Both the position numbers and the translations under genes were made by a program. DNA of 64,000 bases from positions 1 through 64,000 of the forward strand of contig CAJTZC010000001.1 of NCBI GenBank assembly GCA_910583745.1. Direction: 5' to 3'. A model generated the notes under the pieces. It was not told the DNA's origin, searched no databases, and saw only the letters and a list, made by a program, of their open reading frames with translations. This DNA is from an uncultured Bacilli bacterium. GTDB taxonomy: Bacteria; Bacillota_I; Bacilli_A; RF39; UBA660. This document shows, piece by piece, positions 32,654-40,736 of the stretch (its first letter is position 1; the number at the start of each line of letters is the position of its first letter).

Positions 32654-35422
32654 TCATTTCTTCAAAGAACTCATGTTAGGATTGATAGCGTCTATTCTCA
32701 TTCCTGCTGCAAAAGTTTTACCTTGGTTGTAATCTTGGTTGGTATCTAAATTTACGAATGTAAAGTTCATTTCGTAAGTGTATGTCGTCTTAGCTGGTAT
32801 GATGACTTTGCTTAGAAGTTTAGAGTTCGTCTTAGGAGCATTGTAAGTTCCTAAAGTGATGCCTCCCCTTTTGAGGGTATAGATGAGTTCGTTGTCTTTC
32901 TCGAAATCGTTAAAAACGTCTTTCCATTCGACATCGAAGACCATCGCAATGTTCGAGTTGTTTGTAATACTGAATGAGTGCGTTCCTGTCCAACCTGGAT
33001 GTATATCTTTCGCATTGATGACTTTTAAAGTCTCGAATTTCATATTGATGCCGTTTCCAGTATTTATCGAAACATCTGAATCGTTTTTACATTCAACATC
33101 GCATACTCCGTCTCCATCCGTATCGATGTTTTTATCCGGTTTTCCGTCTCCGTCTGTATCTACGTTTAAATCCGGTTTGCCATCTCCGTTTGTATCGATG
33201 TTGATATCCGGTTTGCCATCTCCGTTTGTGTCGATGTTGACATCTGGTTTTCCATCTCCGTCTGTATCGATGTTGACATCCGGTTTTCCATCTTTGTCGG
33301 TGTCTATATTGATATCTGGTTTCCCATCTCCATTTGTATCGATATTAATTTCAGGGATGCCATCGCCATTAAGGTCTATGTTTACGTCTGGAATGTTATC
33401 TCCATTCGTATCGCAGTTCAAGTCGCATACCCCGTCTTTATTTGTATCTTGGTTAATGAGATTGTCGTCTGGCTTTTTGTCTCCGTTTGTATCGATATTA
33501 AAGTCTGGTTTGCCGTCTTTGTCGTAGTCGATGTTGATATCTGGTTTCCCATCTCCATTTGTATCGATGTTAATATCCGGTTTTCCATCACCATTCGTAT
33601 CGACATTGACATCTGGTTTCCCATCTTTATCGGTGTCGCAGTTTAGGTCGCATATGCCATCGCCATTTGTATCTTGGTCAGTCAAGTTTTTATCTGGTTT
33701 CCCGTCTCCATCCGTGTCTATATTGTAGTCAGGCTTGTAATCTCCATCGACATCGACATTGACATCCGGTTTGCCATCTCCATCCGTGTCTATATTGATA
33801 TCTGGTTTCCCATCGCCATCTGTGTCGATGTTGATATCTGGGAAGTTATCGCCGTTCGTATCACAGTTTAAGTCACATACGCCGTCGCCATTTGTATCTT
33901 GGTCAGTTAGATTTTTATCTGGTTTTCCATCTCCGTTTGTATCGACATTGAAGTCTGGAATACCGTCTTTATTTCCATCTAAGTTTAGGTCGGGCTTTCC
34001 ATCTTTGTCTGTATCGATATTGATATCTGGTTTTCCGTCTCCATTTTTATCTATATTGATATCTGGAATACCATCTCCATTTGTATCACAGTTCAGGTCG
34101 CATATCCCGTCTCCGTTTAAATCTTGGTCAGTTAAGTTCTTATCCGGAATGCCATCGCCATCTGTATCGATGTTGACATTTGGTCTTCCATCGCCATCTG
34201 TATCGATATTGACATCCGGTTTTCCGTCTTTGTCTGTATCGATGTTAATGTCCGGTTTGCCATCCCCATCTGTGTCGATGTTCAAATCTGGTTTGCCATC
34301 CCCATCTAAATCGATGTTGACATCTGGAATATTGTCCCCGTTCGTATCGCAGTTCAGGTCACAGACTCCATCTTTATTCGTATCTTGGTTGATGAGGTTT
34401 TTATCCGGTTTGCCATCCCCGTCCGTATCGATATTGAAGTCTGGAACTCCGTCTTTGTCATAATCTATATTGACATCCGGTTTCCCGTCTCCATTCGTAT
34501 CGATGTTGACATCCGGTTTCCCGTCTCCATTTTTATCTACATTCAAATCCGGTTTTCCATCTTTATCTGTATCGATGTTCAAATCTGGTTTTCCATCTTT
34601 GTCGGTGTCTATATTGACATCCGGTTTCCCATCGCCATCTAAATCGATATTCGTGTCTGGCCTGTTGTCGCCGTCTGTATCGCAGTTCAAATCGCATACA
34701 CCGTCTTTATCTGTATCTTGATTGATGAGGTTTTTATCCGGTTTCCCATCGCCATCTGTATCGACATTGAACGTAGGGTCTAGATTTCCTCCATAGTCGA
34801 TGTTGATGTCTGGTTTCCCATCTCCATTTGTATCGACGTTGACATCTGGTTTCCCATCGCCGTCCGTGTCGACATTTAAATCTGGTTTGCCGTCCCCAGA
34901 AGTGTCGATGTTCATATCTGGCTTTTTATCTCCATCTTTATCGATGTTCAAATCGACGATTCCGTCTCCATCGATATCGATGTTTATCTCAGGGTGTCCA
35001 TCCCCGTCTATGTCACAGTTGATATCACAAACTCCATCGCCATCGATGTCTTGATCGATAAGATTTAAATCTGGTTTGCCGTCCCCGTTTGTATCGATGT
35101 TAAAAGTAGGCTTCAAATTGTGATTGTAGTCGATGTTGATGTCCGGTTTTCCGTCTCCGTCTAAGTCGCAATTGACATCACAGACTCCATCTTTATCTAG
35201 GTCGCAGTTCAAATCGCATACGCCATCGCCATCTAAGTCGATGTTCATATTCGAGTTGTCGCCTGAAATCATAGATGAGAATGCTACGCCGATTACGCCT
35301 AATAGCAACAGTATAATGATGATGACTACTAATATGACTGTGCGTCTTTGGTATTTGTCGTTTTCTTTTTCTACTCGTTCTACTTTTTCTTTCAATTCAT
35401 TTTCATATTCTTTGTTATCCAT
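32654..35422 (-). CDS. Giant aspartate-rich calcium-repeat surface protein
   Basis: The protein has 922 residues: a charged cytoplasmic start, a membrane helix (about 27-50), roughly 700 residues of 12-residue repeats of the type NIDTDGDGKPDV, and a C-terminal beta domain (about 785-922). The DxDxDG repeats match thrombospondin type 3 and similar calcium-binding repeats. A higher-order unit recurs several times: NIDYDKDGxPDFNID, then NLINQDTNKDGVCDLNCD with a CxxxC cysteine pair. The C-terminal part (MKFETLKVINAKDIHPGWTG, TYTYEMNFTFVNLDT) resembles the TasA-like beta domains encoded elsewhere here. I infer a calcium-stiffened stalk that carries a fibre- or adhesion-type domain. Strong DNA repetition makes length variation likely. 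Confidence 0.8.
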   Translation of the reverse strand: MDNKEYENELKEKVERVEKENDKYQRRTVILVVIIIILLLLGVIGVAFSSMISGDNSNMNIDLDGDGVCDLNCDLDKDGVCDVNCDLDGDGKPDINIDYNHNLKPTFNIDTNGDGKPDLNLIDQDIDGDGVCDINCDIDGDGHPEINIDIDGDGIVDLNIDKDGDKKPDMNIDTSGDGKPDLNVDTDGDGKPDVNVDTNGDGKPDINIDYGGNLDPTFNVDTDGDGKPDKNLINQDTDKDGVCDLNCDTDGDNRPDTNIDLDGDGKPDVNIDTDKDGKPDLNIDTDKDGKPDLNVDKNGDGKPDVNIDTNGDGKPDVNIDYDKDGVPDFNIDTDGDGKPDKNLINQDTNKDGVCDLNCDTNGDNIPDVNIDLDGDGKPDLNIDTDGDGKPDINIDTDKDGKPDVNIDTDGDGRPNVNIDTDGDGIPDKNLTDQDLNGDGICDLNCDTNGDGIPDINIDKNGDGKPDINIDTDKDGKPDLNLDGNKDGIPDFNVDTNGDGKPDKNLTDQDTNGDGVCDLNCDTNGDNFPDINIDTDGDGKPDINIDTDGDGKPDVNVDVDGDYKPDYNIDTDGDGKPDKNLTDQDTNGDGICDLNCDTDKDGKPDVNVDTNGDGKPDINIDTNGDGKPDINIDYDKDGKPDFNIDTNGDKKPDDNLINQDTNKDGVCDLNCDTNGDNIPDVNIDLNGDGIPEINIDTNGDGKPDINIDTDKDGKPDVNIDTDGDGKPDVNIDTNGDGKPDINIDTNGDGKPDLNVDTDGDGKPDKNIDTDGDGVCDVECKNDSDVSINTGNGINMKFETLKVINAKDIHPGWTGTHSFSITNNSNIAMVFDVEWKDVFNDFEKDNELIYTLKRGGITLGTYNAPKTNSKLLSKVIIPAKTTYTYEMNFTFVNLDTNQDYNQGKTFAAGMRIDAINPNMSSLKK
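33100..35260 (-). repeat. Nested DNA repeat coding for the calcium-repeat stalk
   Basis: A 36-base unit (12 codons) is repeated dozens of times, grouped into larger units of a few hundred bases that end in the CDLNC segment. Adjacent units often differ only at wobble positions, but identical runs occur, so recombination between units is possible. Confidence 0.8.
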
Positions 35423-35534
35423 AACTATGACCCTTCCTATTTTATATCATATATGTATAGTATTTCATTTTTAAGCAATAAAGTCAATAAATTTGAATAA
35501 AGTTTACGAAAGTTAATGACTATTTTGCTAATTT

Positions 35535-36728
35535 TTACGCTTTCCTCGTCACCAGTTCTTTTTTCTTTTTTATTAGTATGCACGATAATGTGATGTGTAT
35601 TATAAAAATGATGCAAGTCGGGAACACCATCCATCGAATCGGAAGATGAAAGGTCAGTCCGCATATGAATACACCAATTGCATCTCCTATGAGACTTGTG
35701 CAGTATTTCAACACTGTCATAAACAGCGAGTATTTTTCATCTATGTTATTTATGAAAAAGCCTCCGAATAAAAAGTTATAGAGACAATCTGTCAAAAGTA
35801 GATAGATGATCGTCATGATAAGAAACAGTGGATTGCCTGTAATCAATGTCAGAAAATAGAATATTCCTCTGGCTCCGTATTTGAAGAAAAGGTTGATGTA
35901 ATCGTTTTTAAAGTTGAGATATTTTACGACGACCATCGATAGTAAATTCGATATGATACCCATACCTAAAATGATAAAACTTGCCGTCATGGAAGAAAAG
36001 TGCAGATTCTCTGTGAGGGTCAACATGGGCATGCCGAGGACGGTTCCCCAGCATATAGAACCGACGATACTGACGACAAAATACAAATAGAAAACCTTGT
36101 TTTTGTTGAAGTATTTTACTGCCTCTTTTATTTTTAGTTGTTGCTCTTCTTTTTTGGTTTCGACATGCGTACATAAGAGCACTATGAATCCTACAAAAGT
36201 AAATAGTAAAGATAGGATGAGACAGCTATTGTAATCGATAGTCATCGAAAAAAGAGTTTTTCCTAGTAATATAGATACTATGAGAAATCCTAGTTTATTC
36301 GATAGAGATTCTACTAGCCCCTTTTTTGTGTAAATTATATCGTCTCTTTGCATGTTCATCATCAAAGGATAGATGCTCGAAAGGATGAGTTGGGTAAATG
36401 CCATATTGAAGAGCATCAAAAATTTTATCCAAAAGTCATTCGCTGTACCGTTCAATAACACGAGTAACAGACCTGTAACTAATGTTAATGCCAAGGTAAC
36501 GATTATACCTTTATGCAGTTGATCGGTAGACACTTTAAATGTAAAGAAAAATAAGCAAAGAATGGTGACTAAACTCGAAATGCTTATGATGTGACTGATT
36601 GTCGTGGGCGAAAGGCCGTTTGCATCCATCCACATAATTCTATAATTATCGAATAAACCGATAGAAAATCCGAACAGAGCTAAAAATACTAGTATTCTAA
36701 ACATCGGACTATCCATATATTTTTTCAT
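35535..36728 (-). CDS. MFS-type transporter
   Basis: The 397-residue protein has about 12 membrane helices (first at about 10-28) with charged loops in the middle (THVETKKEEQQLKIKEAVKY) between two six-helix halves, as in the major facilitator superfamily. No motif fixes the substrate. The gene stands alone between the calcium-repeat gene and a 700-base gap. Its start at 36728 is the first Met (MKKYMDSPMFRILVFLALFG). Drug or metabolite export is a guess only. Confidence 0.7.
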   Translation of the reverse strand: MKKYMDSPMFRILVFLALFGFSIGLFDNYRIMWMDANGLSPTTISHIISISSLVTILCLFFFTFKVSTDQLHKGIIVTLALTLVTGLLLVLLNGTANDFWIKFLMLFNMAFTQLILSSIYPLMMNMQRDDIIYTKKGLVESLSNKLGFLIVSILLGKTLFSMTIDYNSCLILSLLFTFVGFIVLLCTHVETKKEEQQLKIKEAVKYFNKNKVFYLYFVVSIVGSICWGTVLGMPMLTLTENLHFSSMTASFIILGMGIISNLLSMVVVKYLNFKNDYINLFFKYGARGIFYFLTLITGNPLFLIMTIIYLLLTDCLYNFLFGGFFINNIDEKYSLFMTVLKYCTSLIGDAIGVFICGLTFHLPIRWMVFPTCIIFIIHITLSCILIKKKKELVTRKA

Positions 36729-37167
36729 AAAATATCACTTCTTTACTATAAAGAATTGTACCATATTTTATTTCGTTTTAATATGTTATTTTAAAAAGTT
36801 TACTCTGTTTTTTGCAATCAGAAACCTAAATCTTTTTTCAGAAGTTTAGATTCATTGGAACTTAAGCTATGATTAAAATCATATAGTTTTTTAATTCTCG
36901 ATCACTTAACAGTTTGGTCTCTCCTACTATTATTATTCCGGAAAAAATTTTTTTCTCATTATTTCTTCCACTTTTTTTCGAAGACGTGAACGCATGTTTT
37001 GTTTTCGGCCATTTTTCGACAGAGAGAGAAAAATGTCATTTTTAGAACATGCAAAAAGAGAAAATGCTTTGTTGTACATTCTCTCTCGTTTTTGCCAAAA
37101 AATGATTTTCTGTTTTTCTCTTAAAAGACTTTTCTCATCACAGGTGTATGAATTGATTTAAGTAGCT
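36729..37167. other. Intergenic region without recognised gene
   Basis: The first 440 bases of a 710-base gap hold no supported gene. Several hairpins are seen, among them GAGAAAATG/CATTCTCTC at about 37069-37087 followed by GTTTTT on the plus strand. It could be a leader or terminator for the toxin-like locus that follows. Confidence 0.4.
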
Positions 37168-37341
37168 GTTTCTCCAATCTGCTATTAAGGGGGGTCAACT
37201 CTGTATTTATTATTATTCAGATGGGAGGTGTCTATTCAGTTAAAATAGACTTAGGGGGCTTACTTCAAGTGCTTATTGTACTTGCCACTATCATTGCTTC
37301 TCTAAATAATAAAGAGAAAACGACTCATCGGTTGGAGAAAC
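37168..37341 (+). repeat. Inverted repeat flanking the 37.2-kb toxin-like gene
   Basis: GTTTCTCCAATC (37168-37179) and GGTTGGAGAAAC (37330-37341) are complementary at 11 of 12 positions. In a plus-strand message they would join the leader to the 3' part, as in the twin loci at 12-13 kb. Confidence 0.55.
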
Positions 37342-37376
37342 GCGACTCGAGCAACTTGTGTTACTCTCGATTATGA
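37221..37376 (+). CDS. Putative holin-like type I toxin peptide
   Basis: A 51-codon frame begins MGGVYSVKIDLGGLLQVLIV and continues LATIIASLNNKEK, then a polar tail. The GGLLQVLIVLATIIASLNNK part resembles the small 'holin-like toxin' peptides (TxpA/BsrG group) in having one hydrophobic helix and an NNK-type end. The start is uncertain: the ATG lacks a close ribosome-binding site, and a GTG at 37266 preceded by AGGGGGC is an alternative. A consensus promoter on the opposite strand (37376-37404) would make an antisense RNA over the 3' end. Support comes from layout more than from sequence identity. Confidence 0.45.
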   Translation: MGGVYSVKIDLGGLLQVLIVLATIIASLNNKEKTTHRLEKRDSSNLCYSRL

Positions 37377-37404
37377 TTATAGGGTATGCTTTTCTTTTTT
37401 TCAA
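37376..37404 (-). promoter_or_regulatory. Antisense promoter facing the 37.2-kb toxin-like gene
   Basis: The minus strand reads TTGAAA, 17 bases, TATAAT, close to consensus. It does not face any annotated minus-strand gene nearby; the transcript would run back across the small peptide gene. Confidence 0.65.
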
Positions 37405-37438
37405 ATCTTATTTTCAAAAATTATAAACCATTGTAAAT

Positions 37439-38251
37439 TTAATTCATCGAACCATAATGATGGAAAGAAATCATTAAATTTCCACTTGGATTTTCTTCTA
37501 GCAAGTTAGCAAAGTCTTTGAGAATGTCTTCCTTAGAAGCAAAGTAACCCTCTTTTCCATATTCGACTTCATAAATAGAATCAATCTTTTTATCGTATTT
37601 ATTCGCAAGTTCAACTTCTCTTTTGATTTTAGAAGCTGTTTTAGATATCTTATAGTTCATGACTGAGATACCATCCGAATTTTTAATCACTCTTTTTAGC
37701 AAGTCGTCGTCGATGGAGTCGAACCAATATGGGATAGCTAACAACAATTCTAAATCATGTCTTTTGCAATAATCATAACTCTTTTCGATTTGTTCGACAT
37801 ATACTTCAAAGTCTTCGACCAAAAATTCTTCACTTTTTTCACTCACATAGGGTTCAATATCCAAGATAATTCCTCGAATAGGCATCTCGACCTTTTCATT
37901 GAAAGCTAAAACTTTTTTAACCTCTCTCTTTATTTTTTCGTAGCCTTCCTTGCGTCCCCATGAAGGATCACCTGCGAGGTGGTAGACCGCGATTTCTCGG
38001 TCGTCCATCTCTTTTAAAAACGAGTCGTCGCCTTTTTCTAGAAACTCACTCGAGAAGTCTTGGTATAGAACTTTTACATTGTATTCTTTTAATACCTTAT
38101 AAAATTTCATTGGATCTTCTAAAATTTCATCTAATTTCCAAGAGTAGAGGCTCGATTCATAGATTACTGTCTTCGCTTTAAATATCGATATGAATAAAAC
38201 GAGCAAAAGAAAAGAAAGCAGAATTGCTAAAAATGTTGTTTTTTTGTTCAT
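37439..38251 (-). CDS. Secreted TIM-barrel (glycoside hydrolase-like) protein, last gene of the polysaccharide operon
   Basis: The protein has 270 residues with an N-terminal signal or anchor helix (about 7-24). The rest reads like a (beta/alpha)8 barrel: KVLYQDFSSEF, REIAVYHLAGDPSW, IRGIILDIEPYVSE, LELLLAIPYWFDS, DGISVMNYKISK and LMISFHHYGSM. IILDIEPY places two acidic residues at a strand end where such barrels have their active site. I infer action on, or binding of, the polymer made by the operon. Start overlaps the synthase gene by four bases. Confidence 0.6.
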   Translation of the reverse strand: MNKKTTFLAILLSFLLLVLFISIFKAKTVIYESSLYSWKLDEILEDPMKFYKVLKEYNVKVLYQDFSSEFLEKGDDSFLKEMDDREIAVYHLAGDPSWGRKEGYEKIKREVKKVLAFNEKVEMPIRGIILDIEPYVSEKSEEFLVEDFEVYVEQIEKSYDYCKRHDLELLLAIPYWFDSIDDDLLKRVIKNSDGISVMNYKISKTASKIKREVELANKYDKKIDSIYEVEYGKEGYFASKEDILKDFANLLEENPSGNLMISFHHYGSMN

Positions 38252-39651
38252 ACTTTCAATTCCGTTCTATCTAATTTATCCCACTTCATGCGTTTTTTCT
38301 TGTATCCTATGAACGATGTCAACCTTGCGACCATGAGAATAAATCGCAAGAACGCAATCTCAAATATGCAGAGATATACCGCGCGACAAATGTCTTTAAA
38401 TGACAATTTGTTGTTTGCAAGATAGATTCTCGCGAAGAACGTCGTCAAAGTCATGACACAGCCAAAGAGTGTGTATAAAATATAAAATATAATCATGAAT
38501 GGTACATTTAGAAGACCAAAACATAGGGCGACAATCGTCGCGATGTTTCCGATGACCTCTATAAAAGGTGATAATAACTCGAAAAACAGGTAGTAAAAAT
38601 AAGAGATAAAGCTCAAGAAACCGTAATGATAATTGCAGAACAGTTCTCTGTATTTTGTCATACATTGGACGAGGCCTATATACCATCTCTTTCTCTGTTT
38701 TATTAAATCTTTTAATTTTTCAGGAGCTTGTGTCCAACAAATAGCTTCGGGTATGTATCTGATGTTGTAATCAATCGAATTTTTTTGACAAAAAACGTGC
38801 ATCTTCGAGACGAGCTCAAAGTCTTCTCCTACTGTGTTTTGATCATATCCATTGCATGCGAGGACGATTTCTTTTTGAAAGAGTCCGAAGGCTCCAGATA
38901 TAATCAAGTTTCCATTGTAGTAATCCAACATAATTCTAGAGGCTAAGAAAGACCTGTCGTACTCTAAAACTTGCATGCTTGCCAGAATATTTTTTGGAAG
39001 TTCGTATTTTTGTACTACACCATCACGAAGTTCTACCGCATTGCTAAGACGAATGAACCCTCCACAGGCGATGACTGTCTCGTCTTCGAGAATTGGACGT
39101 ACGAGTAACTCCAAAGAATCTTTTTGTAAGGCAGAATCGGCGTCCATGGCGAGGAAGTATGGAAATTTGGAGATGTTTATTCCCGCATTCAAAGAATCAG
39201 ATTTTCCGCCGTTTTCTTTATCGATTACAGTTATCTTTACTCCCTTGTGCGTACCTTCGTAGATGCCTCTTATCTTTTTTGTCTTCAACTGTCTATTGTA
39301 CGGTTTGTCAACCTTCGTCAGTGCGTATTCTTCTAAAAGACATTGTAAGGTCTTATCTGTCGAACCGTCGTTGATGACGATGATTTCATAGAGCTTATAG
39401 TCTAATGCTAAAAGAGATTTGACACTCGAACGAATGACTTTCTCTTCGTTATAAGCTGGAACCAAAATAGAAACGGGAACATAGTAGTCGTGTTCGATGT
39501 TGTTATGCATGACCTCTTTATAGCGATTTTTAAACAATGTAATCGATCCGATAATCGACGAAATAAATAAAAACGTCGAATAAAATAGCATGTACAATAT
39601 GAAGAAATAGCTCACGTATTTGAGACATATTTTTACGATTTCTAAAGCCAT
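38248..39651 (-). CDS. Family 2 processive glycosyltransferase (polysaccharide synthase)
   Basis: This 467-residue membrane enzyme has one N-terminal helix pair, a GT-A domain and three or four C-terminal helices. The processive GT2 motifs are complete: VSILVPAYNEEKVIRSSVKS, IIVINDGSTDKT, FLAMDADSAL (DxD), TVGEDFELVSKM (acceptor-site ED) and IKQRKRWYIGLVQ (QxxRW). This matches synthases of hyaluronan, chitin, cellulose or poly-GlcNAc type, which extend and export a polymer. There is no PilZ domain, so direct c-di-GMP control is not evident. It is the central enzyme of the seven-gene operon. Confidence 0.88.
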   Translation of the reverse strand: MALEIVKICLKYVSYFFILYMLFYSTFLFISSIIGSITLFKNRYKEVMHNNIEHDYYVPVSILVPAYNEEKVIRSSVKSLLALDYKLYEIIVINDGSTDKTLQCLLEEYALTKVDKPYNRQLKTKKIRGIYEGTHKGVKITVIDKENGGKSDSLNAGINISKFPYFLAMDADSALQKDSLELLVRPILEDETVIACGGFIRLSNAVELRDGVVQKYELPKNILASMQVLEYDRSFLASRIMLDYYNGNLIISGAFGLFQKEIVLACNGYDQNTVGEDFELVSKMHVFCQKNSIDYNIRYIPEAICWTQAPEKLKDLIKQRKRWYIGLVQCMTKYRELFCNYHYGFLSFISYFYYLFFELLSPFIEVIGNIATIVALCFGLLNVPFMIIFYILYTLFGCVMTLTTFFARIYLANNKLSFKDICRAVYLCIFEIAFLRFILMVARLTSFIGYKKKRMKWDKLDRTELKV

Positions 39652-40736
39652 TATACATCGCCTCCTAAAAGGTGTGATTGGTAAGAAAGTGCTTCTTTTG
39701 CATATAAATCATCGATGGATTGAATTAAGTCTTTTCGTTTTTCCTCTTTCGTCAGTTCGATGAGACTTGCAGCCGCATTGGCTCTTACATACCAATTGTG
39801 ACTTCTCACTGCCCTCTTTAATACTTCTAAAGTCTTTTTTTCTGGATATTTTTTTAGAGTCATCGCTGCGATGGCTGAATATTCCCAGTTGTTTTTGTCG
39901 TCACTCAAGAGTTCGTAGAGAGTCTCTATCACTGGCTCGTAGTGGACATTGGAAAAATATCTTATACAAGCTATCTTTACTTCTTTGTGCTCGATTGGTG
40001 AAGTAAGGATTTTGTAAATGAATTCCTTGCAATCGATTTTTTTATAGCCAAAAAAGTTGATACAGGCGACTTTGTAATCTTCGTCATAGTTTTTTAGTTC
40101 TTCGATGAGCATATTTGCGAGTTCTTTTGTGTCGCCCCGATATTTCATCAAACCATCGGTTATCAATTTGTGATGATGTTTGATGTTCAGATAGTTCATC
40201 TGAAAGAAAGCTTCTTTTATATACGAAGTTTTTCCTATCGAATACAACGTGTTTAAAGCGTTCTCTCTCAAATAGACAGAATCTTTCGTCGTACATTGTA
40301 TGATGTAGGAAAGGACGTGATCCATGTTCTCTTCGTATAAATAAGGATACTGTGCTAAGAAGTGGATAAAATAGGTCTGTCTGATGATTTCTTCTTTTTG
40401 GTAATGTGGTAAAATCTCTCGGAATACGGACTTTATCTTTGTGAGATATTTTTTCCGTCTATCTTCAGGCATATTGTCGATGGCACTCGTAAAAGCGATG
40501 AAATAGCCTATCTTCTTGAGATTTTTGGCGAGTCTTTTGATGTCGTCGGAAGAGATATCTTCCGGCTTTTTGTTCGCGATTTGTTCTTCGATTTTTTTCG
40601 TGAGCAATTCGGTGTTTTTGTCTGTGACTTTTCTATATAATATAGATACCACATCGAAAACGAGCATCGAAAGAAATACAATCAGATATATGTATAAAGT
40701 GTTCTCTGCAATCGAATTCATAATCAGACTCTCCAA
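39651..40736 (-). CDS. Membrane-anchored HEAT-repeat protein
   Basis: The 361-residue protein has one N-terminal membrane helix (about 13-33) and then a series of about 30-residue helical pairs, clearest near the end (YSAIAAMTLKKYPEKKTLEV, HNWYVRANAAASLIELTKEE). These are HEAT-like repeats, usually protein-binding scaffolds. The soluble part follows the helix after a short linker (TDKNTELLTKKIEEQIANKK), so it is probably cytoplasmic. The position directly before the synthase gene (one-base overlap) suggests that it is a partner of the synthase. Confidence 0.7.
   Translation of the reverse strand: MESLIMNSIAENTLYIYLIVFLSMLVFDVVSILYRKVTDKNTELLTKKIEEQIANKKPEDISSDDIKRLAKNLKKIGYFIAFTSAIDNMPEDRRKKYLTKIKSVFREILPHYQKEEIIRQTYFIHFLAQYPYLYEENMDHVLSYIIQCTTKDSVYLRENALNTLYSIGKTSYIKEAFFQMNYLNIKHHHKLITDGLMKYRGDTKELANMLIEELKNYDEDYKVACINFFGYKKIDCKEFIYKILTSPIEHKEVKIACIRYFSNVHYEPVIETLYELLSDDKNNWEYSAIAAMTLKKYPEKKTLEVLKRAVRSHNWYVRANAAASLIELTKEEKRKDLIQSIDDLYAKEALSYQSHLLGGDV

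Noticed and set aside
33100..35260. Long plus-strand reading frames (for example 33759-34463) opposite the calcium-repeat gene
   Set aside because: They arise from the repeat in the opposite frame, show FPSPSVSML-type periodic sequence, and lack starts with ribosome-binding sites.
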